From Anastatus disparis (lineage: Eukaryota > Arthropoda > Insecta > Hymenoptera > Eupelmidae), in contig JAFFSR010000022.1 in the NCBI GenBank assembly GCA_017163975.1, positions 215,001-279,000 of the forward strand: DNA of 64,000 nucleotides, given 5' to 3'. Numbering within the stretch: position 1 is the stretch's first letter; every line of letters begins with the position of its first letter. This document shows positions 14,301-27,869 of the stretch, piece by piece. The notes under the pieces were generated by a model, which made no database searches, was not told where the DNA came from, and saw nothing but the letters and a program-made list of their open reading frames with translations. Position numbers and translations under genes: made by a program.

Positions 14301-15095
14301 CTTTATATGACTGAAGAATTCTATAAACCTTTGAAGTATATTAGAAAATAAACATGTTCAAAAAAAATACAAGTATTCCAACCCTAATCAAAAGAACCAT
14401 AATTAATTTGATAATTGTTACTGTCGTGGAAATGTCTTTCTACATTATTCTAGCATAAACGGGCTGATTATGACTGGATAAAGTAATGAATGAATAAAAT
14501 TTCGCAATGTATAGGAATTTAATATTTCCTATATTTTCAAATTGTGGACATGATCAAACATAGCCTTATTCCAAAGTTAATAATGGGCCACATTTGATAA
14601 TTGTTACGGTCGTGGAAATGTAATTATCGTTATTAAAGGTATTAACATCATTAGACAGTTAACCTTTCTTCTTGAATACTAGAATATGTGTAAACATTAC
14701 TATCACTAATCATTTTTTACTACTGTAAGCAAATAAAGTGCTTAGAATAACAGTAGAAGTATCCGCTAAAGAAGATCTCTTGTGCTTTCTCATTTACTAA
14801 TCACGTCATAACGTTTGATAAAAAGTTCTTGATGTAAAAAATAAATATTCTAGAGGAAAATATATATTAATGATTAAAGGTGTACAAGTGTAGCAAGCCC
14901 AATGTTGCATATATTTATAATCTCATAATCATAACGGTAATCGAAATGTTAATATACAATAATGCATTTGAAATGTTTGTTTTTATGTTATTTCAATGTT
15001 ACTGATAGTCTATTATTTGACATTGATATCAGATAAGGTATTTTATAAAGAGCTCTTTTGCTCAGTCTTCATTTAGTGAATACGTTATTTCACTT
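11336..15095. repeat. Higher-order satellite block, second copy
   Basis: Second copy of the five-monomer block at 7,376-11,135. The left switch point lies inside a monomer near 11,330, where the sequence changes from one variant class to another. The right switch is near 15,095, where the paired sequences diverge again. Breaks inside monomers are what unequal exchange would leave. Confidence 0.8.
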
Positions 15096-18000
15096 TATAT
15101 GACTGAAGAATTTTATAAACCTCTGAAGTATATTAGAAAATAAACATGTTTAAAAAAATACAAGTATTCCAACCCTAATCAAAAAAACCATAATTAATTT
15201 GATGATTGTTACTGTCGTGGAAATGTCTTTCTACATTATCCTGGCATTAACGGGCTGATTATGACTGGTTAAAGTAATGAATGAATAAAATTTCGCAATG
15301 TATACGAATTTAATATTTCCTATATTTTTAAATTGTAGACATGATCAAACATAGCCTTATTCCAAAGTTAATAATAGGCCACATTTGATAATTGTTACGG
15401 TCGTGGAAATGTAATTATCGTTATGGAAGGTTTTAACATCATTAGACAGTCAGCCTTTCTTGTTGAGTACTAAAATATGTGTAAACTTTACTATCACTAA
15501 TCATTTTTATACCACTGTAAGCGAATAAAGTGCTTTGAATAACAGTAGAAGTATCTGCTAGAGAAGATATCTCTTGTGCTTTCTCATTCACTAATCACGT
15601 TATAACGTTTAATAAAAAGTTCTTGAAGTAAAAAATAAATATTCTAGAGGAAAATATATTATTGATTAAAGGTGTACAAGTGTCGCAAGCCCAATGTTGC
15701 ATATATTTATAATCTTATAATCATAACGGTAATCAAAATGTTCGTATACAATGATGCATTTAAAATGTTTGTTTTTATGTTATTTTAATGCTACTAATAG
15801 TCTATTATTTGACTTTAATATTAGCTAAGGTATTCTATAAAGAGCTCTTTTGCTCAGTCTTCATTTAGTGAATACGTTATTTCACTTTATATGACTGAAG
15901 AATTCTATAAACCTTTGAAGTATATTAGAAAATAAACATGTTCAAAAAAAATACAAGTATTCCAACCCTAATCAAAAGAACCATAATTAATTTGATAATT
16001 GTTACTGTCGTGGAAATGTCTTTCTACATTATTCTAGCATAAACGGGCTGATTAGGACTGGATAAAGTAATGAATGAATAAAATTTCGCAATGTATAGGA
16101 ATTTAATATTTCCTATATTTTCAAATTGTGGACATGATCAAACATAGCCTTATTCCAAAGTTAATAATGGGCCACATTTGATAATTGTTACGGTCGTGGA
16201 AATGTAATTATCGTTATTAAAGGTATTAACATCATTAGACAGTTAACCTTTCTTCTTGAATACTAGAATATGTGTAAACATTACTATCACTAATCATTTT
16301 TTTACTACTGTAAGCAAATAAAGTGCTTAGAATAACAGTAGAAGTATCCGCTAAAGAAGATCTCTTGTGCTTTCTCATTTACTAATCACGTCATAACGTT
16401 TGATAAAAAGTTCTTGATGTAAAAAATAAATATTCTAGAGGAAAATATATATTAATGATTAAAGGTGTACAAGTGTAGCAAGCCCAATGTTGCATATATT
16501 TATAATCTCATAATCATAACGGTAATCGAAATGTTAATATACAATAATGCATTTGAAATGTTTGTTTTTATGTTATTTCAATGTTACTGATAGTCTATTA
16601 TTTGACATTGATATCAGATAAGGTATTTTATAAAGAGCTCTTTTGCTCAGTCTTCATTTAGTGAATACGTTATTTCACTTCATATGACTGAAGAATTTTA
16701 TAAACCTCTGAAGTATATTAGAAAATAAACAGGTTCAAAAAAATACAAGTGTTCCATTCCTAATCAAAAGAACCATAATTAATTTGATAATTGTTACTGT
16801 CGTGGAAATGTCTTTCTACATTATTCTAGCATAAACGGGCTGATTATGACTGGGTAAAGTAATGAATGAATAAAATTTCGCAATGTATAGGCATTCAATA
16901 TTCCCTATATTTTCAAATTGTGGACATGATCAAACATAGCCTTATTCAAAAGTTAATAATGGGCCACATTTGATAATTGTTACGGTCGTGGAAATGTAAT
17001 TATCGTTATTGAAGGTATTAACATCATTAGACAGTCAGCCTTTCTTGTTGAATAATAGAATATGTGTAAACTTTACTATCACTAATCATTTTTATACTAC
17101 TGTAAGCGAATAAAGTGCTTAGAATAACAGTAGAAGTATCTGCTAAAGAAGATCTCTTGTGCTTTCTCATTCACTAATCACGTTATAACGTTTGATAAAA
17201 AGTTCTTGATGTAAAAAATAAATATTCTAGAGGAAAATATATATTAATGATTAAAGGTGTACAAGTGTCGCAAGTCCAATGATGCATATATTTATAATCT
17301 TATAATTATAACGGTCGTCAAAATGTTCATATACAATAATGCATTTAAAATGTTTGTTTTTATGTTATTTCAATGTTACTGATAGTCTATTATTTGACTT
17401 TGATATCAGCTTAGGTATTTTATAAAGAGCTCTTTTGCTCATTCTTCATTTAGTGAATACGTTATTTCACTTTATATGACTGCAGAATTCGATAAACCTC
17501 TAAAGTATATTAGAAAATAAACATGTTTGAAAAAATACAAGTATTCCAACCCTAATCAGAAGAACCATAATTAATTTGATAATTGTTACTGTCGTAAAAA
17601 TGTCTTTCTACTTTATCCTGGCATAAACGGGCTGATTATGACTAGGTAAAAAAATGGATGAATGAAATTTCGCAATGTAAAGGAATTTAATATTTATATA
17701 TTTTTAAATTGTAGACATGATCGAACATAGCCCCATTCCAAAGTTGATAATGGGCCACATTTGATAATTGTTGCGGTCGTGAAAATGTAATTATCGTTAT
17801 GGAAGGTATTAACATCATTAGACAGTCAGCCTTTCTTGTTGAATAATAGAATATGTGTAAACTTTACTATCACTAATCATTTTTATACTACTGTAAGCGA
17901 ATAAAGTGCTTAGAATAACAGTAGAAGTATCTGCTAAAGAAGATCTCTTGTGCTTTCTCATTCACTAATCACGTTATATCGTTTGATAAAAAGTTCTTGA

Positions 18001-19124
18001 TGTAAAAAATAAATATTCTAGAGGAAAATATATATTAATGATTAAAGGTGTACAAGTATAGCAAGCCCAATGTTGCATATATTTATAATCTCATAATCAT
18101 AACGGTAATCGAAATGTTAATATACAATAATACATTTAGAATGTTTGTTTTTATGTTATTTCAATGTTACTGATAGTCTATTATTTGACATTGATATCAG
18201 ATAAGGTATTTTATAAAGAGCTCTTTTGCTCAGTCTTCATTTAGTGAATACGTTATTTCACTTTATATGACTGAAGAATTTTATAAACCTCTGAAGTATA
18301 TTAGAAAATAAACATGTTTAAAAAAATACAAGTATTCCAACCCTAATCAAAAAAACCATAATTAATTTGATGATTGTTACTGTCGTGGAAATGTCTTTCT
18401 ACATTATCCTGGCATTAACGGGCTGATTACGACTGGTTAAAGTAATGAATGAATAAAATTTCGCAATGTATACGAATTTAATATTTCCTATATCTTTAAA
18501 TTGTGGACATGATCAAACATAGCCTTATTCCAAAGTTAATAATAGGCCACATTTGATAATTGTTACGGTCGTGGAAATGTAATTATCGTTATGGAAGGTT
18601 TTAACATCATTAGACAGTCAGCCTTTCTTGTTGAGTACTAAAATATGTGTAAACTTTACTATCACTAATCATTTTTATACCACTGTAAGCGAATAAAGTG
18701 CTTTGAATAACAGTAGAAGTATCTGCTAGAGAAGATATCTCTTGTGCTTTCTCATTCACTAATCACGTTATAACGTTTAATAAAAAGTTCTTGAATAAAA
18801 ATAAATATTCTAGAGGAAAATATATTATTGATTAAAGGTGTACAAGTGTCGCAAGCCCAATGTTGCATATATTTATAATCTTATAATCATAACGGTAATC
18901 AAAATGTTCGTATACAATGATGCATTTAAAATGTTTGTTTTTATGTTATTTTAATGCTACTAATAGTCTATTATTTGACTTTAATATTAGCTAAGGTATT
19001 CTATAAAGAGCTCTTTTGCTCAGTCTTCATTTAGTGAATACGTTATTTCACTTTATATGACTGAAGAATTCTATAAACCTTTGAAGTATATTAGAAAATA
19101 AACATGTTCAAAAAAAAATACAAG

Positions 19125-22100
19125 TATTCCAACCCTAATCAAAAGAACCATAATTAATTTGATAATTGTTACTGTCGTGGAAATGTCTTTCTACATTAAT
19201 CTAGCATAAACGGGCTGATTATGACTGGATAAAGTAATGAATGAATAAAATTTCGCAATGTATAGGAATTTAATATTTCCTATATTTTCAAATTGTGGAC
19301 ATGATCAAACATAGCCTTATTCCAAAGTTAATAATGGGCCACATTTGATAATTGTTACGGTCGTGGAAATGTAATTATCGTTATTAAAGGTATTAACATC
19401 ATTAGACAGTTAACCTTTCTTCTTGAATACTAGAATATGTGTAAACATTACTATCACTAATCATTTTTTACTACTGTAAGCAAATAAAGTGCTTAGAATA
19501 ACAGTAGAAGTATCTGCTAAAGAAGATCTCTTGTGCTTTCTCATTTACTAATCACGTCATAACGTTTGATAAAAAGTTCTTGATGTAAAAATAAATATTC
19601 TAGAGGAAAATATATATTAATGATTAAAGGTGTACAAGTGTAGCAAGCCCAATGTTGCATATATTTATAATCTCATAATCATAACGGTAATCGAAATGTT
19701 AATATACAATAATGCATTTGAAATGTTTGTTTTTATGTTATTTCAATGTTACTGATAGTCTATTATTTGACATTGATATCAGATAAGGTATTTTATAAAG
19801 AGCTCTTTTGCTCAGTCTTCATTTAGTGAATACGTTATTTCACTTCATATGACTGAAGAATTTTATAAACCTCTGAAGTATATTAGAAAATAAACAGGTT
19901 CAAAAAAATACAAGTGTTCCATTCCTAATCAAAAGAACCATAATTAATTTGATAATTGTTACTGTCGTGGAAATGTCTTTCTACATTATTCTAGCATAAA
20001 CGGGCTGATTATGACTGGGTAAAGTAATGAATGAATAAAATTTCGCAATGTATAGGCATTCAATATTCCCTATATTTTCAAATTGTGGACATGATCAAAC
20101 ATAGCCTTATTCAAAAGTTAATAATGGGCCACATTTGATAATTGTTACGGTCGTGGAAATGTAATTATCGTTATTGAAGGTATTAACATCATTAGACAGT
20201 CAGCCTTTCTTGTTGAATAATAGAATATGTGTAAACTTTACTATCACTAATCATTTTTATACTACTGTAAGCGAATAAAGTGCTTAGAATAACAGTAGAA
20301 GTATCTGCTAAAGAAGATCTCTTGTGCTTTCTCATTCACTAATCACGTTATAACGTTTGATAGAAAGTTCTTGATGTAAAAAATAAATAATCTAGAGGAA
20401 AATATATATTAATGATTAAAGGTGTACAAGTGTCGCAAGTCCAATGATGCATATATTTATAATCTTATAATTATAACGGTCGTCAAAATGTTCATATACA
20501 ATAATGCATTTAAAATGTTTGTTTTTATGTTATTTCAATGTTACTGATAGTCTATTATTTGACTTTGATATTAGCTTAGGTATGTTATAAAGAGCTCTTT
20601 TGCTCATTCTTCATTTAGTGAATACGTTATTTCACTTTATATGACTGCAGAATTCGATAAACCTCTAAAGTATATTAGAAAATAAACATGTTTGAAAAAA
20701 TACAAGTATTCCAACCCTAATCAGAAGAACCATAATTAATTTGATAATTGTTACTGTCGTAAAAATGTCTTTCTACTTTATCCTGGCATAAACGGGCTGA
20801 TTATGACTAGGTAAAAAAATGGATGAATGAAATTTCGCAATGTAAAGGAATTTAATATTTATATATTTTTAAATTGTAGACATGATCGAACATAGCCCCA
20901 TTCCAAAGTTGATAATGGGCCACATTTGATAATTGTTGCGGTCGTGAAAATGTAATTATCGTTATGGAAGGTTTTAACATCATTAGACAGTCAGCCTTTC
21001 TTGTTGAATACTAAAATATGTGTAAACTTTACTATCACTAATCATTTTTATACCACTGTAAGCGAATAAAGTGCTTTGAATAACAGTAGAAGTATCTGCT
21101 AGAGAAGATATCTCTTGTGCTTTCTCATTCACTAATCACGTTATAACGTTTAATAAAAAGTTCTTGAAGTAAAAATAAATATTCTAGAGGAAAATATATT
21201 ATTGATTAAAGGTGTACAAGTGTCGCAAGCCCAATGTTGCATATATTTATAATCTTATAATCATAACGGTAATCAAAATGTTCGTATACAATGATGCATT
21301 TAAAATGTTTGTTTTTATGTTATTTTAATGCTACTAATAGTCTATTATTTGACTTTGATATTAGCTAAGGTATTCTATAAAGAGCTCTTTTGCTCAGTCT
21401 TCATTTAGTGAATACGTTATTTCACTTTATATGACTGAAGAATTCTATAAACCTTTGAAGTATATTAGAAAATAAACATGTTCAAAAAAAATACAAGTAT
21501 TCCAACCCGAATCAAAAAAACCATAATTAATTTAATGATTGTTACTGTCGTGGAAATGTCTTTCTACATTATCCTGGCATAAACGGGCTGATTATGACTG
21601 GTTAAAGTAATGAATGAATAAAATTTCGCAATGTATAGGAATTTAATATTTCCTATATTTTTAAATTGTGGACATGATCAAACATAGCCTTATTCCAAAG
21701 TTAATAATAGGCCACATTTGATAATTGTTACGGTCGTGGAAATGTAATTATCGTTATGGAAGGTTTTAACATCATTAGACAGTCAGCCTTTCTTGTTGAG
21801 TACTAAAATATGTGTAAATTTTACTATCACTAATCATTTTTATACCACTGTAAGCGAATAAAGTGCTTTGAATAACAGTAGAAGTATCTGCTAGAGAAGA
21901 TATCTCTTGTGCTTTCTCATTCACTAATCACGTTATAACGTTTAATAAAAAGTTCTTGAAGTAAAAAATAAATATTCTAGAGGAAAATATATTATTGATT
22001 AAAGGTGTACAAGTGTCGCAAGCCCAATGTTGCATATATTCATAATCTTATAATCATAACGGTAATCAAAATGTTCGTATACAATGATGCATTTAAAATG

Positions 22101-23890
22101 TTTGTTTTTATGTTATTTTAATGCTACTAATAGTCTATTATTTGACTTTGATATTAGCTAAGGTATTCTATAAAGAGCTCTTTTGCTCAGTCTTCATTTA
22201 GTGAATACGTTATTTCACTTTATATGACTGAAGAATTCTATAAACCTTTGAAGTATATTAGAAAATAAACATGTTCAAAAAAAATACAAGTATTCCAACC
22301 CTAATCAAAAGAACCATAATTAATTTGATAATTGTTACTGTCGTGGAAATGTCTTTCTACATTATTCTAGCATAAACGGGCTGATTATGACTGGATAGAG
22401 TAATGAATGAATAAAATTTCGCAATGTATAGGAATTTAATATTTCCTATATTTTCAAATTGTGGACATGATCAAACATAGCCTTATTCCAAAGTTAATAA
22501 TGGGCCACATTTGATAATTGTTACGGTCGTGGAAATGTAATTATCGTTATTGAAGGTATTAACGTCATTAGACAGTTAACCTTTCTTCTTGAATACTAGA
22601 ATATGTGTAAACATTACTATCACTAATCATTTTTTTACTACTGTAAGCGAATAAAGTGCTTAGAATAACAGTAGAAGTATCTGCTAAAGAAGATCTCTTG
22701 TGCTTTCTCATTTACTAATCACGTTATAACGTTTGATAAAAAGTTCTTGATGTAAAAAATAAATATTCTAGAGGAAAATATATATTAATGATTAAAGGTG
22801 TACAAGTGTAGCAAGCCCAATGTTGCATATATTTATAATCTCATAATCATAACGGTAATCGAAATGTTAATATACAATAATGCATTTGAAATGTTTGTTT
22901 TAATGTTATTTCAATGTTACTGATAGTCTATTATTTGACATTGATATCAGATAAGGTATTTTATAAAGAGCTCTTTTGCTCAGTCTTCATTTAGTGAATA
23001 CGTTATTTCACTTCATATGACTGAAGAATTTTATAAACCTCTGAAGTATATTAGAAAATAAACAGGTTCAAAAAAATACAAGTATTCCATTCCTAATCAA
23101 AAGAACCATAATTAATTTGATAATTGTTACTGTCGTGGAAATGTCTTTCTACATTATTCTAGCATAAACGGGCTGATTATGACTGGGTAAAGTAATGAAT
23201 GAATAAAATTTCGCAATGTATAGGAATTCAATATTCCCTATATTTTCAAATTGTGGACATGATCAAACATAGCCTTATTCAAAAGTTAATAATGGGCCAC
23301 ATTTGATAATTGTTACGTTCGTGGAAATGTAATTATCGTTATTGAAGGTATTAACATCATTAGACAGTCAGCCTTTCTTGTTGAATAATAGAATATGTGT
23401 AAACTTTACTATCACTAATCATTTTTATACTACTGTAAGCGAATAAAGTGCTTAGAATAACAGTAGAAGTATCTGCTAAAGAAGATCTCTTGTGCTTTCT
23501 CATTCACTAATCACGTTATATCGTTTGATAAAAAGTTCTTGATGTAAAAAATAAATATTCTAGAGGAAAATATATATTAATGATTAAAGGTGTACAAGTA
23601 TAGCAAGCCCAATGTTGCATATATTTATAATCTCATAATCATAACGGTAATCGAAATGTTAATATACAATAATACATTTAAAATGTTTGTTTTTATGTTA
23701 TTTCAATGTTACTGATAGTCTATTATTTGACATTGATATCAGATAAGGTATTTTATAAAGAGCTCTTTTGCTCAGTCTTCATTTAGTGAATACGTTATTT
23801 CACTTTATATGACTGAAGAATTTTATAAACCTCTGAAGTATATTAGAAAATAAACATGTTTAAAAAAATACAAGTATTCCAACCCTAATA
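19125..23890. repeat. Six-monomer satellite block duplicated from 4,870-9,640
   Basis: Landmarks 5378/19632, 6170/20424, 6961/21214, 7754/22007, 8547/22800 and 9339/23592 all differ by 14,253-14,254 bp, which is 18 monomers. Rare variants are shared only between these partners or nearly so: GTTTGATAGAAAG, AACCCGAATC, GTGTAAATTTTAC and ATAGGCATTCAATATTCCC. The pairing is therefore segmental and not just monomer similarity. Confidence 0.8.
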
Positions 23891-25038
23891 AAAAAAACCA
23901 TAATTAATTTGATAATTGTTACTGTCGTAAAAATGTCTTTCTACTTTATCCTGGCATAAACGGGCTGATTATGACTAGCTAAAAAAATGGATGAATGAAA
24001 TTTCGCAATGTAAAGGAATTTAATATTTATATATTTTTAAATTGTAGACATGATCGAACATAGCCCCATTCCAAAGTTGATAATGGGCCACATTTGATAA
24101 TTGTTGCGGTCGTGAAAATGTAATTATCGTTATGGAAGGTTTTCACATCATTAGACAGTCAGCCTTTCTTGTTGAATACTAAAATATGTGTGAGCTTTAC
24201 TATCACTAATCATTTTTATACTACTGAAAGCGAATAAAGTGCTTTAAATAACAGTAGAAGTATCTGCTAAAGAAGATCTCTTGTGCTTTCTCATTCACTA
24301 ATCACGTTATAACGTTTGATAAAAAGTTCTTGATGTAAAAAATAAATATTCTAGAGGAAAATATATATTAATGATTAAAGGTGTACAAGTATAGCAAGCC
24401 CAATGTTGCATATATTTATAATCTCATAATCATAACGGTAATCGAAATGTTAATATACAATAATACATTTAAAATGTTTGTTTTTATGTTATTTCAATGT
24501 TACTGATAGTCTATTATTTGACATTGATATCAGATAAGGTATTTCATAAAGAGCTCTTTTGCTCAGTCTTCATTTAGTGAATACGTTATTTCACTTTATA
24601 TGACTGAAGAATTTTATAAACCTCTGAAGTATATTAGAAAATAAACATGTTTAAAAAAATACAAGTATTCCAACCCTAATCAGAAGAACCATAATTAATT
24701 TGATAATTGTTACTGTCGTAAAAATGTCTTTCTACATTATCCTGGCATAAACGGGCTGATTATAACTGGGTAAGGTAATGGATGAATGAAATTTCGCAAT
24801 GTATAGAAAGTTAATATTTCATATATTTTTAAATTGTCGATATGATCAAACATAGCCTTATTCCAAAGTTAATAATGGGCCACATTTGATAATTGTTACG
24901 GTTGTGGAAATGTAATTATCGTTATGGAAGGTTTTAACATGATTAGACAGTAGGCCTTTCTTGTTGAATACTAAAATATGTGTAAACTTTACTATCACTA
25001 ATTATTTTTATACTACTGTAAGCGAATAAAGTGCTTTT

Positions 25039-25827
25039 GCTAGAAACTATAGTTGTAACTCCGTTCCTAGTTCTTAGTTTATTTATATCAAATGTCGTAC
25101 CAACTTTTTTTTTTATGGAAGTAGAGCGAGAAATAGTCACTTGATGGCATAAATTATACGCTTTTTTACTTTAAGCACATGTGTACATATATTTGTTTCA
25201 TGAAATTATTTTCAATTTCATTTAGTACTTAAAATTAACTTAAATTAATCAATTCTTATTCACTTGAAAATTAGTCATTGATACATAATAATATAATAAA
25301 AGAAATTTTAACCGAGCGACGTTAGGAGCGAAAAATTTCAATATAAATAATACCTATTATCGTAAAACCCATTTAATTGTCTAACAATTTTCAGCAGTTG
25401 ATAAATATAATGTAAATCATATAATATATATCAATTTTAAATTACTAATAATCAATTTAAATCTCAAATGTAACTATTTTAAAGCGGAATATGGAAGATG
25501 AACATGTATCGTTTCATTTCTTAAATATCACGAATCAAAATATTAATTATTAGTAATTTTAAAGTGTTATATATTATCTAAATATATATATTTAATAATT
25601 TTTTATTTTAGTAATAGGAAATGCCGCCCGAAAAGAGGTTAATAATTACATTTTCATCGAAATATTTCCCTTGAATCGAGTAGGTGAAATATCAGTCTTA
25701 GTACCGAACAAAAGATACTAAGCATCGCAAATTTATGCTCTTCCTTCATAATATAATAGTACCAACATTGGTCCACAAAATTCAAGCTATAGTACTAATT
25801 AAAATTATATTGCCATTCTTTTTTTAA
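25039..25827. other. AT-rich intergenic DNA, no gene seen
   Basis: Unique-looking AT-rich sequence between the satellite and the first foldback element. It contains one copy of a direct repeat (25,268-25,329). The 65-codon minus-strand frame at its left edge crosses the satellite junction and is not credible as a gene. Confidence 0.6.
25268..25329 (+). repeat. Direct repeat flanking the foldback region, copy 1
   Basis: ATACATAATAATATAATA followed a few bases later by ACCGAGCGACGTTAGGAGC recurs at 27,681-27,743. The GC-rich 19-mer stands out in this AT-rich context. The two copies lie 2.4 kb apart on either side of the 1.5-kb palindrome. They may be ends of an unidentified element or members of a dispersed repeat. 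Confidence 0.7.
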
Positions 25828-27341
25828 GTACCTCACCTGTTAATAAAGTTCGTACTGATTCAGTACTGATTTCACATTGAAATCAGGACTTGGTTAACAT
25901 TGAATCAGTGTAAAATCAACATAAAATTTACACAAAATCAGTACTGCGCATGTCCTGAAAATGGTTCCATAATGCAACACAAATAAGGTACAAAATTCGA
26001 GCCTAATCGATATTGAATCAGAGTGAAATTAGTACTGAATTCGGGGAAGAATCTTCGTTTACGAAATGAGAGACTCAACTCAGTACGAAATCAGTACGTA
26101 ATCAGTATACCATTTCAACGAAATTTGTACGAATTTTTTTCGAAATACGTAACTTTTCAGTTTTCAATCAATGCCAAATCAGTACCGAATTCGGGAAAGA
26201 ATATTCGTATACGAAATAAGAGTCAGGACGTAATCATGATTACGTCCTGATTTTGTACTGACAAGGAGAGTGCATGGCATTTGTGTTTCGGGTTTTCTTC
26301 TAACTTTGGGATATTTTTTCTTACATAAAATCATGAAAAAAGCCGCGTCCATTCGGTCTAACGCTCGATTTTTTCCGAGTTATGAGCAGTTTTGTCTGTT
26401 TTGTTAAAAAATTTGCATTTGCTTTATAGTTTTACAGTTTTTGAACTACTTATTCTATAAGGTTTTCACTAATCGTATATTAAAGTTGACATAAAAACCT
26501 ATCGATTGAAAAAAAAAACGCGTCTAAAAATCTCAAGCTGTTTACAAGTTATAGGGGAATAAAAATAGGGCAAATATTTAGTTGAAAATATGCATAGAAA
26601 ATTAATGCTGTATTTTCGTCTGAATTTCATTTTAATTTTCATTCCTTCATAACTTTTGAACAACAAGAGATTTTCGAATAGGTTTTTTTTAATTGATAGG
26701 TTTCAATCTCAACTTTAAAATGCAATTAGTAAAAACCTTACAGGATACGTATATTAAAAACTGTAAAATTATAGAGCAGATGCAATTTTTTTCACAAAAC
26801 AGACAAAACTATTCATAACTCGGAAAAAATCGAGTGTTGGACCGAATGAATGCGGCTTTTTTCATGATTTTATGTAAGAAAAAATATCACAAAGTTAGGA
26901 GAAAATCCGAGACCCAAATGCAATGCACTCTCCTTGTGGGTCGATTCTGTGATTTCGTATAAGAATATTCTTTTTCAAATTCAGTACTGATTTAACAATG
27001 ATTAGTAACTGAAAAGTCACGAATTTCGAGAACAATTCGTACAAATTTGTTGAAATGGTGTACTGATTACATACTGATTTCGTACTGAATTGATTCTTTC
27101 ATTTCGTATACGAAGATTCTTCCCCGAATTCAGTACTGATTTCACTCTGATTCAATATCGATTAGGCTCGAATTTCGTACCTTATTTGTGTTGCGTTATG
27201 AAACCATTTTCAGGACATGTGCAGTACTGATTTTGTGTAAATTTTATGTTGATTTTACACTGATTCAATGTTAACCAAGTCCTGATTTCAATGTGAAATC
27301 AGTACTGAATCAGTACGAACTTTTTTAACAGGGTTAGTACA
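25828..27341. mobile_element. Foldback (fully palindromic) element, ~1.5 kb
   Basis: The left half is the reverse complement of the right half along nearly its whole length, centred near 26,580. The ends read CCTGTTAATAAAGTTCGTAC on the left and, inverted on the right, CCCTGTTAAAAAAGTTCGTA. The arms share distinctive blocks such as CAGTACTGATTTCA, TTCGGGGAAGAATCTTCG and the AAGCCGC / GCGGCTT pair. Weak flanking homology (GTAC) makes the exact ends uncertain, and I could not define a target duplication. It carries no coding frame and looks like a non-autonomous, hairpin-type DNA element. Confidence 0.85.
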
Positions 27342-27680
27342 TAAATTAGATATACTTGATTTGGAACCTATTTTAACAATACTTTTCTCTTTCCGTGCAG
27401 TTGTTAGTTCTAGTAAACGTCAAATACTGTTTTCGATTATTTCATGGTTCGTGATTGAAACACGTGATCAAAAAGAATGAATTCCTTTCATATTTTTTTA
27501 TTGATTCTAACGCAATTTAGTTGAACAAATTCTTAATTCATCATGATATAATCTGTATTCAAACAATTTTTATGCACATTGTAACTTTAATTAATCTTTT
27601 TTTAAAAAATATAAAAATTTAATTTAGTACAAAACTACAATATCGAAATTCATAAGTTGTGGTAATTCTTTTTTATTTTA

Positions 27681-27743
27681 GAATTAGCTAATTTATACAT
27701 AATAATATAATATATGAAAATTCAACCGAGCGACGTTAGGAGC
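27681..27743 (+). repeat. Direct repeat flanking the foldback region, copy 2
   Basis: Second copy of the motif at 25,268-25,329, including the same 19-mer ACCGAGCGACGTTAGGAGC. After it the two copies diverge. The flanking ~300 bp (27,342-27,680) is AT-rich with nothing else recognisable. Confidence 0.7.
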
Positions 27744-27869
27744 AAGGTATTTTTTGCTAGTATAACCATTAACTTAATATAATGAAAAATCAAAATCTTT
27801 ATTATTACATGATACTGTTTTTAAAAAATTTAATTAGATATTACGATAATTTATTTAGTTTTACAACTT

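Larger units (their letters stand above)
2034..25038. repeat. Satellite array, 29 monomers of ~792 bp
   Basis: The landmark GTACAAGT follows a conserved AAAGGTGT. It recurs at 2207, 3001, 3792, 4585, 5378, 6170, 6961, 7754, 8547, 9339, 10131, 10922, 11714, 12507, 13299, 14090, 14882, 15674, 16467, 17259, 18050, 18840, 19632, 20424, 21214, 22007, 22800, 23592 and 24382, with steps of 790-794 bp. Both edges fall at the same phase of the monomer, near GTAAGCGAATAAAGTGCTTT, so the array holds 29 whole units. Monomers are AT-rich, with no open frame over 60 codons on either strand. Interior units are nearly identical apart from a few variant classes; the first and last diverge most. A centromeric or heterochromatic role is only inference. 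Both edges are single-copy relative to the satellite. Confidence 0.97.

Noticed and set aside
2034..25038. CRISPR array or bacterial repeat
   Set aside because: The unit is 792 bp without a repeat-spacer pattern, and the context is eukaryotic.
2034..25038. CENP-B box in the satellite, given the pogo remnant nearby
   Set aside because: I found no match to the TTCG-A-CGGG pattern with the required spacing; TTTCGCAATGTATAGG lacks the CGGG half.
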